A DNA stretch of 64,000 nucleotides. Origin: JBAZLV01 sp964586075 (GTDB taxonomy: Bacteria > Nitrospirota > UBA9217). A program made the translations under genes and the position numbers. The notes below the pieces were generated by a model that was not told the origin of the DNA, did no database searches, and worked only from the letters and a program-made list of their open reading frames with translations. The stretch lies in contig CAZPGZ010000007.1 in NCBI GenBank assembly GCA_964586075.1, forward strand, positions 47,476-111,475, given 5' to 3'. Each line of letters opens with the position of its first letter. Within the stretch, counting starts at the first letter, position 1. This document shows, in pieces, positions 54,311 to 62,210 of the stretch.

Positions 54311-54601
54311 ATGACCAAGGCAGATATCATCTCGGAAGTATTTGATAAAGTCGGGTTGCCAAAACAGGATGCTGAAGAACTGGTTGAGATGATTCTGGAT
54401 TTGGTCAAGCAGGTCTTAAAAGAAGGGGAGACCGTGAAGCTTTCCGGATTTGGAAACTTCGTGGTCCGAAGCAAAAAATCTCGAAAAGGCCGCAATCCGA
54501 AGACGGGCCAGGAGATCGAGATTACGCCGAGGAAGGTTGTCAGTTTCAGACCGAGCATGATATTCAAAGAGCATGTCATCGAAGCCCCAACAGCCGAGTA
54601 G
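54311..54601 (+). CDS. ihfA: Integration host factor alpha subunit
   Basis: This is a 96-residue HU/IHF DNA-bending protein. The RKGRNPKTGQEIEI arm and RKVVSFRPS segment are typical of the alpha subunit. The ATG at 54311 is 5 bases after GGAGG; an open frame reaching back to 54260 overlaps the promoter and is not used. It is followed by a MerR-type gene that starts inside its 3' end. Confidence 0.94.
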   Translation: MTKADIISEVFDKVGLPKQDAEELVEMILDLVKQVLKEGETVKLSGFGNFVVRSKKSRKGRNPKTGQEIEITPRKVVSFRPSMIFKEHVIEAPTAE

Positions 54602-54899
54602 CAAGCTTTTTTATCGAATCGGTGAAGTGAGCCGCATTACCGGTCTCGAACCTCATGTGCTCCGCTACTGGGAGTCTGAATTCCCTCAAATCAAGCCGGA
54701 CAAGCAAAAATCAGGTCAGCGTCTTTACGATCAAAAAGATCTGGATACGATTTTGCATGTCAAACAGCTGCTTTATAAAGAAGGCTACACCATCTCCGGT
54801 GCCAGAAAGAAGTTAAACAGCAAGGGAGAGCAGGATCTTGGTGCTGTTATCGAAACGGCAAAGAAAGAATTGAGGGAAATACTGGAACTTTTGAAATAA
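54573..54899 (+). CDS. MerR-type regulator
   Basis: This is a 108-residue DNA-binding protein with an N-terminal winged helix-turn-helix of the MerR type (YRIGEVSRITGLEPHVLRYWESEFP, where the wing carries QRLY). A short helical tail gives no metal-binding cysteines, so the inducer is unknown. It overlaps the end of ihfA by 29 bases; an ihfA-merR-tRNA-Pro order is also familiar in Geobacter-like genomes, as I recall. Confidence 0.92.
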   Translation: MSSKPQQPSSKLFYRIGEVSRITGLEPHVLRYWESEFPQIKPDKQKSGQRLYDQKDLDTILHVKQLLYKEGYTISGARKKLNSKGEQDLGAVIETAKKELREILELLK

Positions 54900-54973
54900 A
54901 TAGAGAATAGACATCAATAGCTCCTTTTGCGGTGAATTGATTCCTCATACTATATTGCAATTCTTAAAGGATT

Positions 54974-55050
54974 CGGGGCGTGGCGCAGCCTGGTAGCGCA
55001 CTCGTTTGGGGTGCGAGTGGTCGGCCGTTCAAATCGGCTCGCCCCGACCA
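54974..55050 (+). tRNA. tRNA-Pro (anticodon GGG)
   Basis: The cloverleaf is complete: acceptor CGGGGCG pairs with CGCCCCG, followed by discriminator A and an encoded CCA end. The D-arm has GCGC/GCGC. The anticodon stem is CTCGT/GCGAG with loop TTGGGGT, which places GGG at positions 34-36. The T-arm stem is GGCCG/CGGCT with loop TTCAAAT. A strong terminator follows. Confidence 0.95.
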
Positions 55051-55057
55051 TTTTGTA

Positions 55058-55093
55058 AAGTCCGTGAATAACGTATTCACGGACTTTTTTTAT
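55058..55093 (+). terminator. Terminator after tRNA-Pro
   Basis: A 12-base-pair stem (55058-55069 with 55075-55086) with a 5-base loop is followed by a T-run. Confidence 0.9.
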
Positions 55094-55123
55094 CTGGTGT
55101 TTAGTCATATCCGATGTAATTAC

Positions 55124-55154
55124 TTGACTGGTGATTATAAGTTTTATAAACTTA
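55124..55154 (+). promoter_or_regulatory. Hemerythrin promoter with a dyad over the -10
   Basis: TTGACT (55124-55129) and TAAACT (55147-55152), spacer 17. A 7-base inverted repeat with 3-base loop (55138-55154) overlaps the -10 and may be an operator. Confidence 0.45.
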
Positions 55155-55258
55155 CCGCATATCATTTCGCGTCAACCCCGTACAGATGTTCCGGCATGCC
55201 ACGGCTGGTGGGCAACATGCTCAAAAATACGGCGGCTCCTAGCGAAAGGAGAGTTGAT

Positions 55259-55666
55259 ATGGATTTCATTCGGTGGAAGGACGACTATTCCGTTCAGGTG
55301 AGAGAAATTGATGAGCAACACAAAAAACTCATCAGCCTCATCAACCGTCTGGCAGATGCCATGAAAGTCGGAAAAGGCCGTGACGTTCTGGAAACCGTGC
55401 TGACGGAAATGGTTGACTATACCGTGTATCATTTTGAAATGGAAGAAAAGCTTTTTCAACAGCACGGCTATCCGGACTACGAAAAGCACAAACAGATACA
55501 TACCGCGTTTGCCAGCAAGGCGCAGGAACTCAAGTCCGCCTTTGACGCTGGAAATACAAAAATCAGCGTTGACGTGATGCTGATTCTCAGCAACTGGCTG
55601 AACAATCATATTCTAGAAGAAGACAAACGATACGGGCCTTATCTGAACGGCAAGGGAGTACGGTAA
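55259..55666 (+). CDS. Bacteriohemerythrin
   Basis: This is a 135-residue single-domain protein that binds O2 (or NO) at a di-iron site. All seven ligands of the family are present: His21, His58, Glu62, His77, His81, His117 and Asp122. The start MDFIRWKDDYSV is typical. The frame is open far upstream across the tRNA, but only this ATG has a ribosome site (GGAG, 7 bases before). Confidence 0.95.
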   Translation: MDFIRWKDDYSVQVREIDEQHKKLISLINRLADAMKVGKGRDVLETVLTEMVDYTVYHFEMEEKLFQQHGYPDYEKHKQIHTAFASKAQELKSAFDAGNTKISVDVMLILSNWLNNHILEEDKRYGPYLNGKGVR

Positions 55667-55736
55667 GAAGGAGGTTTCGGATAAAAAAGAAGAATGAATC
55701 AACTGGCAGGTCATCTCTCGTCCATTCCTGAGTCAA

Positions 55737-57977
55737 TCATATCGCAGTTCCCGTTTCTTTCAGTTCTTTAATCCGTTCCTTTGCATAGAGGTAGCCCGCT
55801 TCAACGATCTTGTCGATTGCCTCAAATTCCAATAATCCGAACCCTCCGACCGGTGGACAAAAGTTGAAATCCGCGGCTTTCTTGGCATAAATTTCCTTGT
55901 TGGCGCTGCCGACCATTATGGTGCGCATCATGATATCAAGAATTCCGGGCAGGATGATCTTCTTTTTAAACGGACTCAGGCGGCTCCAGAGAATTTCCGC
56001 CTCCGAAGGGATCTCTTTGTAGCAGTCGGGGACTTTCAGATCTTCATCCGGGCTGACATCGACCATGATAACGCGGCCGCCGCAAAGTTCCTTCATGATG
56101 TCAGCGGGGACATTGTTGAAGAGGGCACCGTCGACCAGAAGGTTGTTTTTGTCCAGCACCGGTTTTGTAATGCCCGGTAACGCGCCGCTTGCGCGTACAG
56201 ATTTTCCGAGGGGACCATACCGGTGCACGACCATTTCTGCGGTCGTCAGGTTACTGGATACACAGAAATAATTCAGCCACATGTCTTCAATCTGCGTGTC
56301 TCCGCACATGGTGCGTATTACGGAATCCAGACGTTTGCTTTTTATCAAGGCAATCAAGGGAATCGTAAACTCGCGGAATGGTTTGAGTGCGATCGCTTTT
56401 TTCTGCTGGTCAATCATGGACCGCCAGTCCAGTCCCATTGCGTATTGAGCGGCGATCATGGAGCCCATGCTGGTCCCTCCGATCATGTCGATCGGAATAT
56501 TGGCTTCGGCGAGAGCGCGGATTACTCCTATATGAGCGAAACCACGTGCTCCCCCCCCGCCCAGTACGAGCCCGATTGCGTTCCCCGTAAACAGGCGCGC
56601 CAACCGGTCCATGTCGGCATCGGTATTCCACCGGATATGGTAGTGGGTGTCAACGCGTCTTTTGTCCAGCCATGCGCTCGTTTTTGAGGGGATTTTTCGG
56701 CCGTCCGGATGGAGCAGGACCAAAGTTCGATGGACATTGCCTACTGCCGTGTCATGCAAGAGCCATTCTGCTTCTATTTCTCCTGGATTCGAAGAGTCTG
56801 CTGCCTGTCCCAGTGTTATGACGCGGTCCGCATGCTGAAGACAGCGTTTTGTCCAGGGTGTCGGCGTTATATCCGCTTCGAAAATAATGTTCATATACTT
56901 TGCTTCCTGTTCGTCCAACCAGGCGGCAAGCCTGATGTTGTTGGGAGCCGTCTCCGCTGTCTGCGCCATGCCCTCGATGCCCCAGATGCGGTCCAGCCGG
57001 TCGCTGCTGATATGGAGCGTTGTACCGAAGTTCGACAGCGCGTCCGCAAATCTGTTTGTAAAAGAGGAGAGGGGTACATTAGGTCCGGCCGGGATTACGG
57101 CGATGTTCAGCGGTTTGTTTCTCTGCTGGGTTACCGCACTAATTTCCTGCATGCGTTTGATGATGAACTGAATAAAATGCATCATCATTCCTGGATGTGA
57201 TGCAATAATCCGTTCAAAGGCATCCCGGGAAAATCTGACCAAATCGCTGTCCCGCACGGCAAAAATACTCGCGGTGCGTTTTGCCCCGGTAAACATGGCC
57301 ATTTCTCCCACGATGGTGCCTCGTCTGACTTCGGCCACTGTCCGTTCAATGCCTGTTTTCTCTTTGATGCACACGGACAAGCGTCCGCTGATAAGAATAA
57401 AAAAATCATTGCCATGATCACCCTGGTAAAAAAGGGCTTTGCCGCGAGGAAGATGGACCCATTCAATTGCAGATTCTATGGTGTTCAGCATTGTTACGTC
57501 GAGCGGTCCGCAAAAAACAGGAAGTATCGCCACCAGCTGATAGCGCCTCAGCCGACCGCGTATAATTTCAGCGAATTTCTGCAAAACCGCAGGTCCCTGC
57601 TCTGCCAAACGGTCAAAAACAGCTTTGGAGAATTTCATCAGGAGTGAGTTCTGGATGGCGTCCACGGTCGCGGTCCGCACCCCGCCGCTCAAAAACTGGA
57701 TTTCACCGGCAGGCATTCCCGGCTCGATGGTTGCCACCATGACTTCTGATCCATTTTTATCGACCACGGTGACGCGGAGCCGTCCTGTATAGACAAGGCA
57801 GAAGAAACCTCCCGGATCTCCCATGTGAAACAGATTTTCTCCTTCTTGCAGGTTTATCCATTCGATGTCAGGCAGCAAATCTTTTAAAAGGGATGCACTG
57901 AATTGTCCGAAAATATCATGTGATTGCAGAAATGAAAGAACATCTTTATCCGACGGGCGGGAAAAACTCTCTTGCAT
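55737..57977 (-). CDS. Patatin-like phospholipase with two cyclic-nucleotide-binding domains (NTE-like)
   Basis: This is a 746-residue protein. Two cyclic-nucleotide-binding domains occupy about residues 12-130 and 148-270. A middle region of about 200 residues is followed by a patatin hydrolase domain (about 450-640). The oxyanion hole GLVLGGGGARGFAHIG, nucleophile GTSMGS and catalytic aspartate in VDGALFNN form the serine-aspartate dyad. The layout is that of the neuropathy target esterase family, which hydrolyses lysophospholipids. The N-terminal transmembrane anchor of eukaryotic NTE is absent. The ATG at 57977 follows GGAGG (8 bases); the frame extends to 58016. It stands alone. Confidence 0.93.
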   Translation of the reverse strand: MQESFSRPSDKDVLSFLQSHDIFGQFSASLLKDLLPDIEWINLQEGENLFHMGDPGGFFCLVYTGRLRVTVVDKNGSEVMVATIEPGMPAGEIQFLSGGVRTATVDAIQNSLLMKFSKAVFDRLAEQGPAVLQKFAEIIRGRLRRYQLVAILPVFCGPLDVTMLNTIESAIEWVHLPRGKALFYQGDHGNDFFILISGRLSVCIKEKTGIERTVAEVRRGTIVGEMAMFTGAKRTASIFAVRDSDLVRFSRDAFERIIASHPGMMMHFIQFIIKRMQEISAVTQQRNKPLNIAVIPAGPNVPLSSFTNRFADALSNFGTTLHISSDRLDRIWGIEGMAQTAETAPNNIRLAAWLDEQEAKYMNIIFEADITPTPWTKRCLQHADRVITLGQAADSSNPGEIEAEWLLHDTAVGNVHRTLVLLHPDGRKIPSKTSAWLDKRRVDTHYHIRWNTDADMDRLARLFTGNAIGLVLGGGGARGFAHIGVIRALAEANIPIDMIGGTSMGSMIAAQYAMGLDWRSMIDQQKKAIALKPFREFTIPLIALIKSKRLDSVIRTMCGDTQIEDMWLNYFCVSSNLTTAEMVVHRYGPLGKSVRASGALPGITKPVLDKNNLLVDGALFNNVPADIMKELCGGRVIMVDVSPDEDLKVPDCYKEIPSEAEILWSRLSPFKKKIILPGILDIMMRTIMVGSANKEIYAKKAADFNFCPPVGGFGLLEFEAIDKIVEAGYLYAKERIKELKETGTAI

Positions 57978-58243
57978 GGTACTCGCCTCCTGAAAGGTTT
58001 CTGCGGAAAGTCGCAAGAGCGTACATTAGTGCAGAATTATACCTATTATAACATACATGGCTCGGATCACAAACATCTTTTCAGAAAGATTCCATACCGT
58101 TTGACTATTATCTGCTCTTTTGATAAGCTTCTCAGCATATTGATGTATTTCTGCAGCCGAGAACGGTGTTCTAAATTTAAGATAAAAGAAGAGACGACTG
58201 GTCCGCACATATCGGTGTGCACCGGACATGCAAAGGAGAGGCT

Positions 58244-58831
58244 ATGCCGAAAAAGATTATTTTTATTCAGGGGAGTCCTCGCAAAAACGGCAATACACGC
58301 AGTATGGCATCAATTGCCATGGATGCGGCACGGGAACGAGGAGCAGAGGTCACCGAAATTGATGCTCTGACACTGGAGCTTAAAACGCCGGGTTGTACTG
58401 GGTGCCAGAAATGCCAGCAATCGGACAAATTCGAATGCGTCATCAAGGATGGAGTGACCAAGGCCGTTGCATCGCTTCCGGAATTCGATGTGATCGTATT
58501 CGCCACGCCCTTATATTGGTGGAGTTATACGGCGCAGATCAAAATACTGATCGACAGAATATATTCGTTGAGTAAATTTTCATCTTCGGGAGAACTCCGG
58601 ACACAGCTTGCCGGCAAAACGCTGGCACTTCTTGCCACCGGAGGAGGGCCGGTCGAAAATAATCTTGATGTTTTGGAAAGCCAGTTGAAGAATCCGGCGG
58701 ATATGCTGGGTTGCACGTTTGCCTCCTGTATTTTCCCAAATGTACCTCCTGAAGCCGGAGCGCTCAAACAGGATGAGTCAGCGGTGAAAAAAGCAAAAGA
58801 ATTCGGACGGTCGCTTGCTGCTGCAAAATAG
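58244..58831 (+). CDS. Flavodoxin-like NAD(P)H oxidoreductase, possible iron-sulfur flavoprotein
   Basis: This is a 195-residue flavodoxin-fold protein with FMN-binding loop GSPRKNGNTRSM (residues 10-21) and the aromatic flavin-site segment ATPLYWWSY. Four cysteines, Cys51, Cys54, Cys57 and Cys65, have the spacing C-x2-C-x2-C-x7-C. That is the compact motif binding a [4Fe-4S] cluster in Isf-type iron-sulfur flavoproteins. The frame is open to 58217, but AGGAG precedes the ATG at 58244. The role is unassigned: electron transfer or reductive detoxification. Confidence 0.85.
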   Translation: MPKKIIFIQGSPRKNGNTRSMASIAMDAARERGAEVTEIDALTLELKTPGCTGCQKCQQSDKFECVIKDGVTKAVASLPEFDVIVFATPLYWWSYTAQIKILIDRIYSLSKFSSSGELRTQLAGKTLALLATGGGPVENNLDVLESQLKNPADMLGCTFASCIFPNVPPEAGALKQDESAVKKAKEFGRSLAAAK

Positions 58832-58904
58832 CAGCTGGAGTTTTTTGAACTGTTTTGTCTCGTGCATTCGGCTTGCATGAGAGAAACAGTTGCTGCGGTG
58901 AAAT

Positions 58905-59225
58905 ATGGACAAAGAACAGAATAAAACCGGAAAACAGGTTGAAACGGGGATCAGTGCGTTCGATACCAGAATCAGATGGTCAAAGTTCTGTCTCATGTGG
59001 ATATCGACCTCTTCAATATTCATGTTTTATCTCTTTTCCAATATCGTTACCGCCTGTATTGTAGGAGCCTTTACCTGCTGGCTTATTTCATTTACTTTTA
59101 TGGGCCCCTGGCTGGTGCACGGACTCCATTTATTAACGATAGATATCGCAACTGACGATTTGTACAAACTTGGAGCAGCAGCCGGTTTTTTTGCTGGGTT
59201 CCTGAAGTTTAAAATTGAAAAATAA
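58905..59225 (+). CDS. Small membrane protein, unrecognised
   Basis: This is a 106-residue protein with two or three hydrophobic segments (about residues 30-55, 57-75 and 88-102) and a charged N-terminus. I cannot assign it. The ribosome site is weak (GGTG). It precedes a lipoprotein gene by 25 bases. Confidence 0.6.
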   Translation: MDKEQNKTGKQVETGISAFDTRIRWSKFCLMWISTSSIFMFYLFSNIVTACIVGAFTCWLISFTFMGPWLVHGLHLLTIDIATDDLYKLGAAAGFFAGFLKFKIEK

Positions 59226-59250
59226 TATCTCCAGTTGGTCTCGCCGACGA

Positions 59251-59727
59251 ATGAAAAGAACTATTATAATCGTTCTTCTTTGTGCTTTTGCCATGTACGC
59301 AGCTTCCTGTCATCGGGAAACCCCTCAGGACAAAATCAAAAAAGCAGTAACGACCATTCAGCAGGCAGTGGAACAGAAAGATGTTAAAAAAGTCCTTAGC
59401 TTTATCGCAAAAAATTATGCTGACCCTCGTGGAAATACCTACGAAACCATGAAAGGTCTGTTGCTCGCATATTTTTACCGCTATCCGAAGATATCCATAT
59501 ACATACCCAATCTCGATGTTATTGCAGATGATGTTTCTGCAAAAGCAGTTTTTCAGGCCGTATTGACGGGCAGAGGAGGTAATGATTCCGCGGCAGCCAT
59601 TCTGCCGGAATCGCTCGGCGTGTATGCTTTTGAGGTTGCGTTCAGGAAAGAATCAGGAGAATGGATTATATATTCAGCAACATGGGAGAGGCTGGGAGAT
59701 ACTCCTGAGGCATCCGTTCGGCAATAA
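59251..59727 (+). CDS. Predicted lipoprotein, NTF2-like
   Basis: This is a 158-residue lipoprotein with a signal peptide and lipobox AASC (Cys near residue 20), then a compact domain with the alternating helix-sheet look of NTF2-like folds (TTIQQAVEQKDVKKVLSFIA, ending SGEWIIYSATWERLG). No catalytic residues are evident. MKRTIIIV at 59251 gives the natural signal start; an earlier in-frame ATG at 59215 overlaps the previous gene. Confidence 0.7.
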   Translation: MKRTIIIVLLCAFAMYAASCHRETPQDKIKKAVTTIQQAVEQKDVKKVLSFIAKNYADPRGNTYETMKGLLLAYFYRYPKISIYIPNLDVIADDVSAKAVFQAVLTGRGGNDSAAAILPESLGVYAFEVAFRKESGEWIIYSATWERLGDTPEASVRQ

Positions 59728-59824
59728 CGGTGCAAGCGGTTTTTGCGCATGAAATAAATATGCTCATCAAACTGTCATAGCATATGCAGTCGCAAAATGA
59801 GATTCTCGAAGGAAAATTCATCCC

Positions 59825-61054
59825 ATGACCCCCGAAATTATCGCCCTCATCATTTTTTCATTCAGTTACATCGGTATAGCATTCGGAAGTTTTCCGGGAT
59901 TGGCAATAGACAGGACGGGAATTGCGCTTCTCGGGGCCATTGCCATGCTCGCGACTGGAACTGTAAATGAAATGGAGGCATTCAAGGCAATCAACCTGCC
60001 TACCATACTGCTGCTGTATTCTCTTATGGTTCTGTCCGCACAATTTACGTTGGGCGGACTTTATACAAAGGTTGCGCTCTCACTCACGAAATTTATGGAG
60101 AAACCGGAGCGATTTCTCTTTATGCTCATGGTTACTTCCGCTCTTTTTTCCGCTTTCATCGTAAACGATATCGTCTGTCTTGCCTTCGCCCCTGTTGTAT
60201 GCTTTTCAGTCCTCCGCGCATCACTGAATCCGATCCCTTTTCTTGTCGGGCTCGCGTGCGCCAGCAATATCGGTTCTGCAGCTACAATTATCGGCAATCC
60301 GCAGAATATGCTGATCGGCCAAATCGGCGAACTCAACTTTGGGAAATATCTGCTCTGGTGCGCGCCGCCGACGGTCCTTGCTTTAGGCGCTGCCTATGTC
60401 ATTATACTGTTCCTCTATCGTGCCCGGTGGCAGGGGGCACCGCTTGAATCGGCGCATGCCACGTGGGGCTGGAACGAGTACAATGCCCACCAGTCTCACA
60501 AGGGCATTGTCCTGGCCCTTCTTCTTCTCGTGGCTTTTTTCACCCCTGTTAGGCGGGAGCTGTCAGCCCTGGCAGTGGCAGGAATACTCCTCTGCAGCAG
60601 AAGAGTCACAACCCGCTCCTTATTGGGGCAGGTTGACTGGCACCTGATTACCTTGTTTTGCGGTTTGTTTATTATCACTGCAGGCATGGTCAAATATGGC
60701 ATTCCGGTAAAGATTATTGCCCTGCTTGCCACTGCCGGACTGAATATCAACAACCCAGTTGATTACTCAATACTCACCTTATTTCTCAGCAATATTGTAA
60801 GCAATGTGCCGGCGGTCATGCTGCTGCTGAACCATATGGATATCCAGGCGACACAAAACCTGTACATGCTTGCGTTGGTCAGTACCTTTGCAGGAAACTT
60901 TCTGATTATAGGGAGTATTGCCAATCTGATCACTTTCGAGCAGGCAAGACAGTTTAATGTCTTCGTAAGTGTTAAGGAACATGCAAAAACCGGCATTCCG
61001 GTTACGCTGGCGTCGATTCTTATTGCACTCATGTGGCAGAAACTTGCCCTGTGA
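59825..61054 (+). CDS. Ion-transporter superfamily permease (ArsB/NhaD/SLC13-like)
   Basis: This is a 409-residue permease with about eleven helices. The two inverted hairpin motifs NDIVCLAFAPVV and SNIGSAATIIGNPQN in the first half, and SNIVSNVPAVMLL and FAGNFLIIGSIANL in the second, mark the ion-transporter superfamily that includes ArsB, NhaD and SLC13. The transported ion cannot be told. It has its own start after a 97-base gap. Confidence 0.87.
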   Translation: MTPEIIALIIFSFSYIGIAFGSFPGLAIDRTGIALLGAIAMLATGTVNEMEAFKAINLPTILLLYSLMVLSAQFTLGGLYTKVALSLTKFMEKPERFLFMLMVTSALFSAFIVNDIVCLAFAPVVCFSVLRASLNPIPFLVGLACASNIGSAATIIGNPQNMLIGQIGELNFGKYLLWCAPPTVLALGAAYVIILFLYRARWQGAPLESAHATWGWNEYNAHQSHKGIVLALLLLVAFFTPVRRELSALAVAGILLCSRRVTTRSLLGQVDWHLITLFCGLFIITAGMVKYGIPVKIIALLATAGLNINNPVDYSILTLFLSNIVSNVPAVMLLLNHMDIQATQNLYMLALVSTFAGNFLIIGSIANLITFEQARQFNVFVSVKEHAKTGIPVTLASILIALMWQKLAL

Positions 61055-61131
61055 CTTTCAGTTGCCTCCACTGATCAAAGGGCTTGGTCGTTTCTTTGTT
61101 GATTTTATTTACTTACTAAGTTGATCTCTGA

Positions 61132-61137
61132 TACAAT
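61132..61137 (+). promoter_or_regulatory. Extended -10 promoter of the metallo-hydrolase gene
   Basis: TACAAT preceded by TGA; no clear -35. About 55 bases before the start codon. Confidence 0.4.
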
Positions 61138-61191
61138 ATCAAATCTGTTCATATGCATGCTAACCTCCACAAAACAATAGGAGATATCCCC

Positions 61192-62178
61192 ATGAAACGT
61201 ATCATAATGTCTTTAAAAATACTGTTTCTCTGTTCGCTGTTCGCGTTCACACACTTGTATGGTGCAATTTTTTCAGCTTATGCAGAGGCTCCCATGAAGA
61301 AAATCCAAACACCGGGTTTTTACCGCATGATGCTCGGACAATTCGAAGTTACGGCCCTTTTTGACGGCTCCATTACGTTGAATGCTGAGTTGCTGAGGAA
61401 TATTTCCGATTCGGAAGTGCGGAACCTGCTAGAACGGGGATTCGTTTCCTATCCAGGAATGCTGACATCGGTGACTGCATTTCTGATTAATACCGGTTCA
61501 AAGCTTGTGCTGGTGGATGCGGGAGCGGCCGGGGCATTGGGACCGGCACTCGGGCATCTGCCAGAAAATCTGAGAGCAGCCGGCTACAATCCGACGCAGG
61601 TAGATGCTGTTTTGATTACCCACATGCACCGTGATCATATAGGAGGTCTTGTAGATGCCGCTGGTAAGCCGGTTTTTCCGAACGCGGTTGTCTATGTTGC
61701 CAAGGCGGAAAACGACTTCTGGCTGTCTGCTGCAAGTGCAGCAAAGGCGCCGTTGAAATATCAACCATACTTTAAAATGGTCCGTGATATAGCTGCTCCT
61801 CTGCTGGCTCTCGGAAAATGGAAGACATTTGAGGGAAGTGACCTGCAGATACCCGGCATCACTGCGATTGCCATCCCGGGCCATACGCCGGGTCATACCG
61901 CATTTGAGGTCCGCTCCGGCGGACAGGCCTTTCTTATCATCGGCGATACGGTGCACAGTATGGCTGTTCAGTTTCCGAAGCCTGAGGCAGCCATTGAATT
62001 TGATGCCGATTTAAAGCAGGCGATTGCTTCCAGGCTCGCGTTATTCAAAATTGCGGCTGAGTCCAAAGTTCTTGTCGGCGGTATGCATCTTCCTTTTCCC
62101 GGCATTGGGCATGTGCGGAGAGAAGGGCGTGACTCTTATGCGTGGGTGCCGATCGATTTTTCTCCGTTTTTTGAATAA
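61192..62178 (+). CDS. Exported metallo-beta-lactamase-fold hydrolase
   Basis: This is a 328-residue protein with a signal peptide (about residues 1-31, ending SAYAEA). The dinuclear metal site has THMHRDHIGGL, GHTPGHTAFE, IGDTVH and GGMHLPFPGIGH in order. It resembles methyl-parathion-hydrolase-like and AHL-lactonase-like members that are secreted to the periplasm. The substrate is unknown. The ATG at 61192 is 7 bases after AGGAGA. Confidence 0.88.
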   Translation: MKRIIMSLKILFLCSLFAFTHLYGAIFSAYAEAPMKKIQTPGFYRMMLGQFEVTALFDGSITLNAELLRNISDSEVRNLLERGFVSYPGMLTSVTAFLINTGSKLVLVDAGAAGALGPALGHLPENLRAAGYNPTQVDAVLITHMHRDHIGGLVDAAGKPVFPNAVVYVAKAENDFWLSAASAAKAPLKYQPYFKMVRDIAAPLLALGKWKTFEGSDLQIPGITAIAIPGHTPGHTAFEVRSGGQAFLIIGDTVHSMAVQFPKPEAAIEFDADLKQAIASRLALFKIAAESKVLVGGMHLPFPGIGHVRREGRDSYAWVPIDFSPFFE

Positions 62179-62210
62179 AATGATTATTGTGCACTGAGAG
62201 GAAACAAAAC

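Noticed and set aside
54974..55050. Anticodon TGG for tRNA-Pro
   Set aside because: TGG could be read if the stem were shifted by one, but the best-paired stem (CTCGT/GCGAG) sets GGG at positions 34-36.
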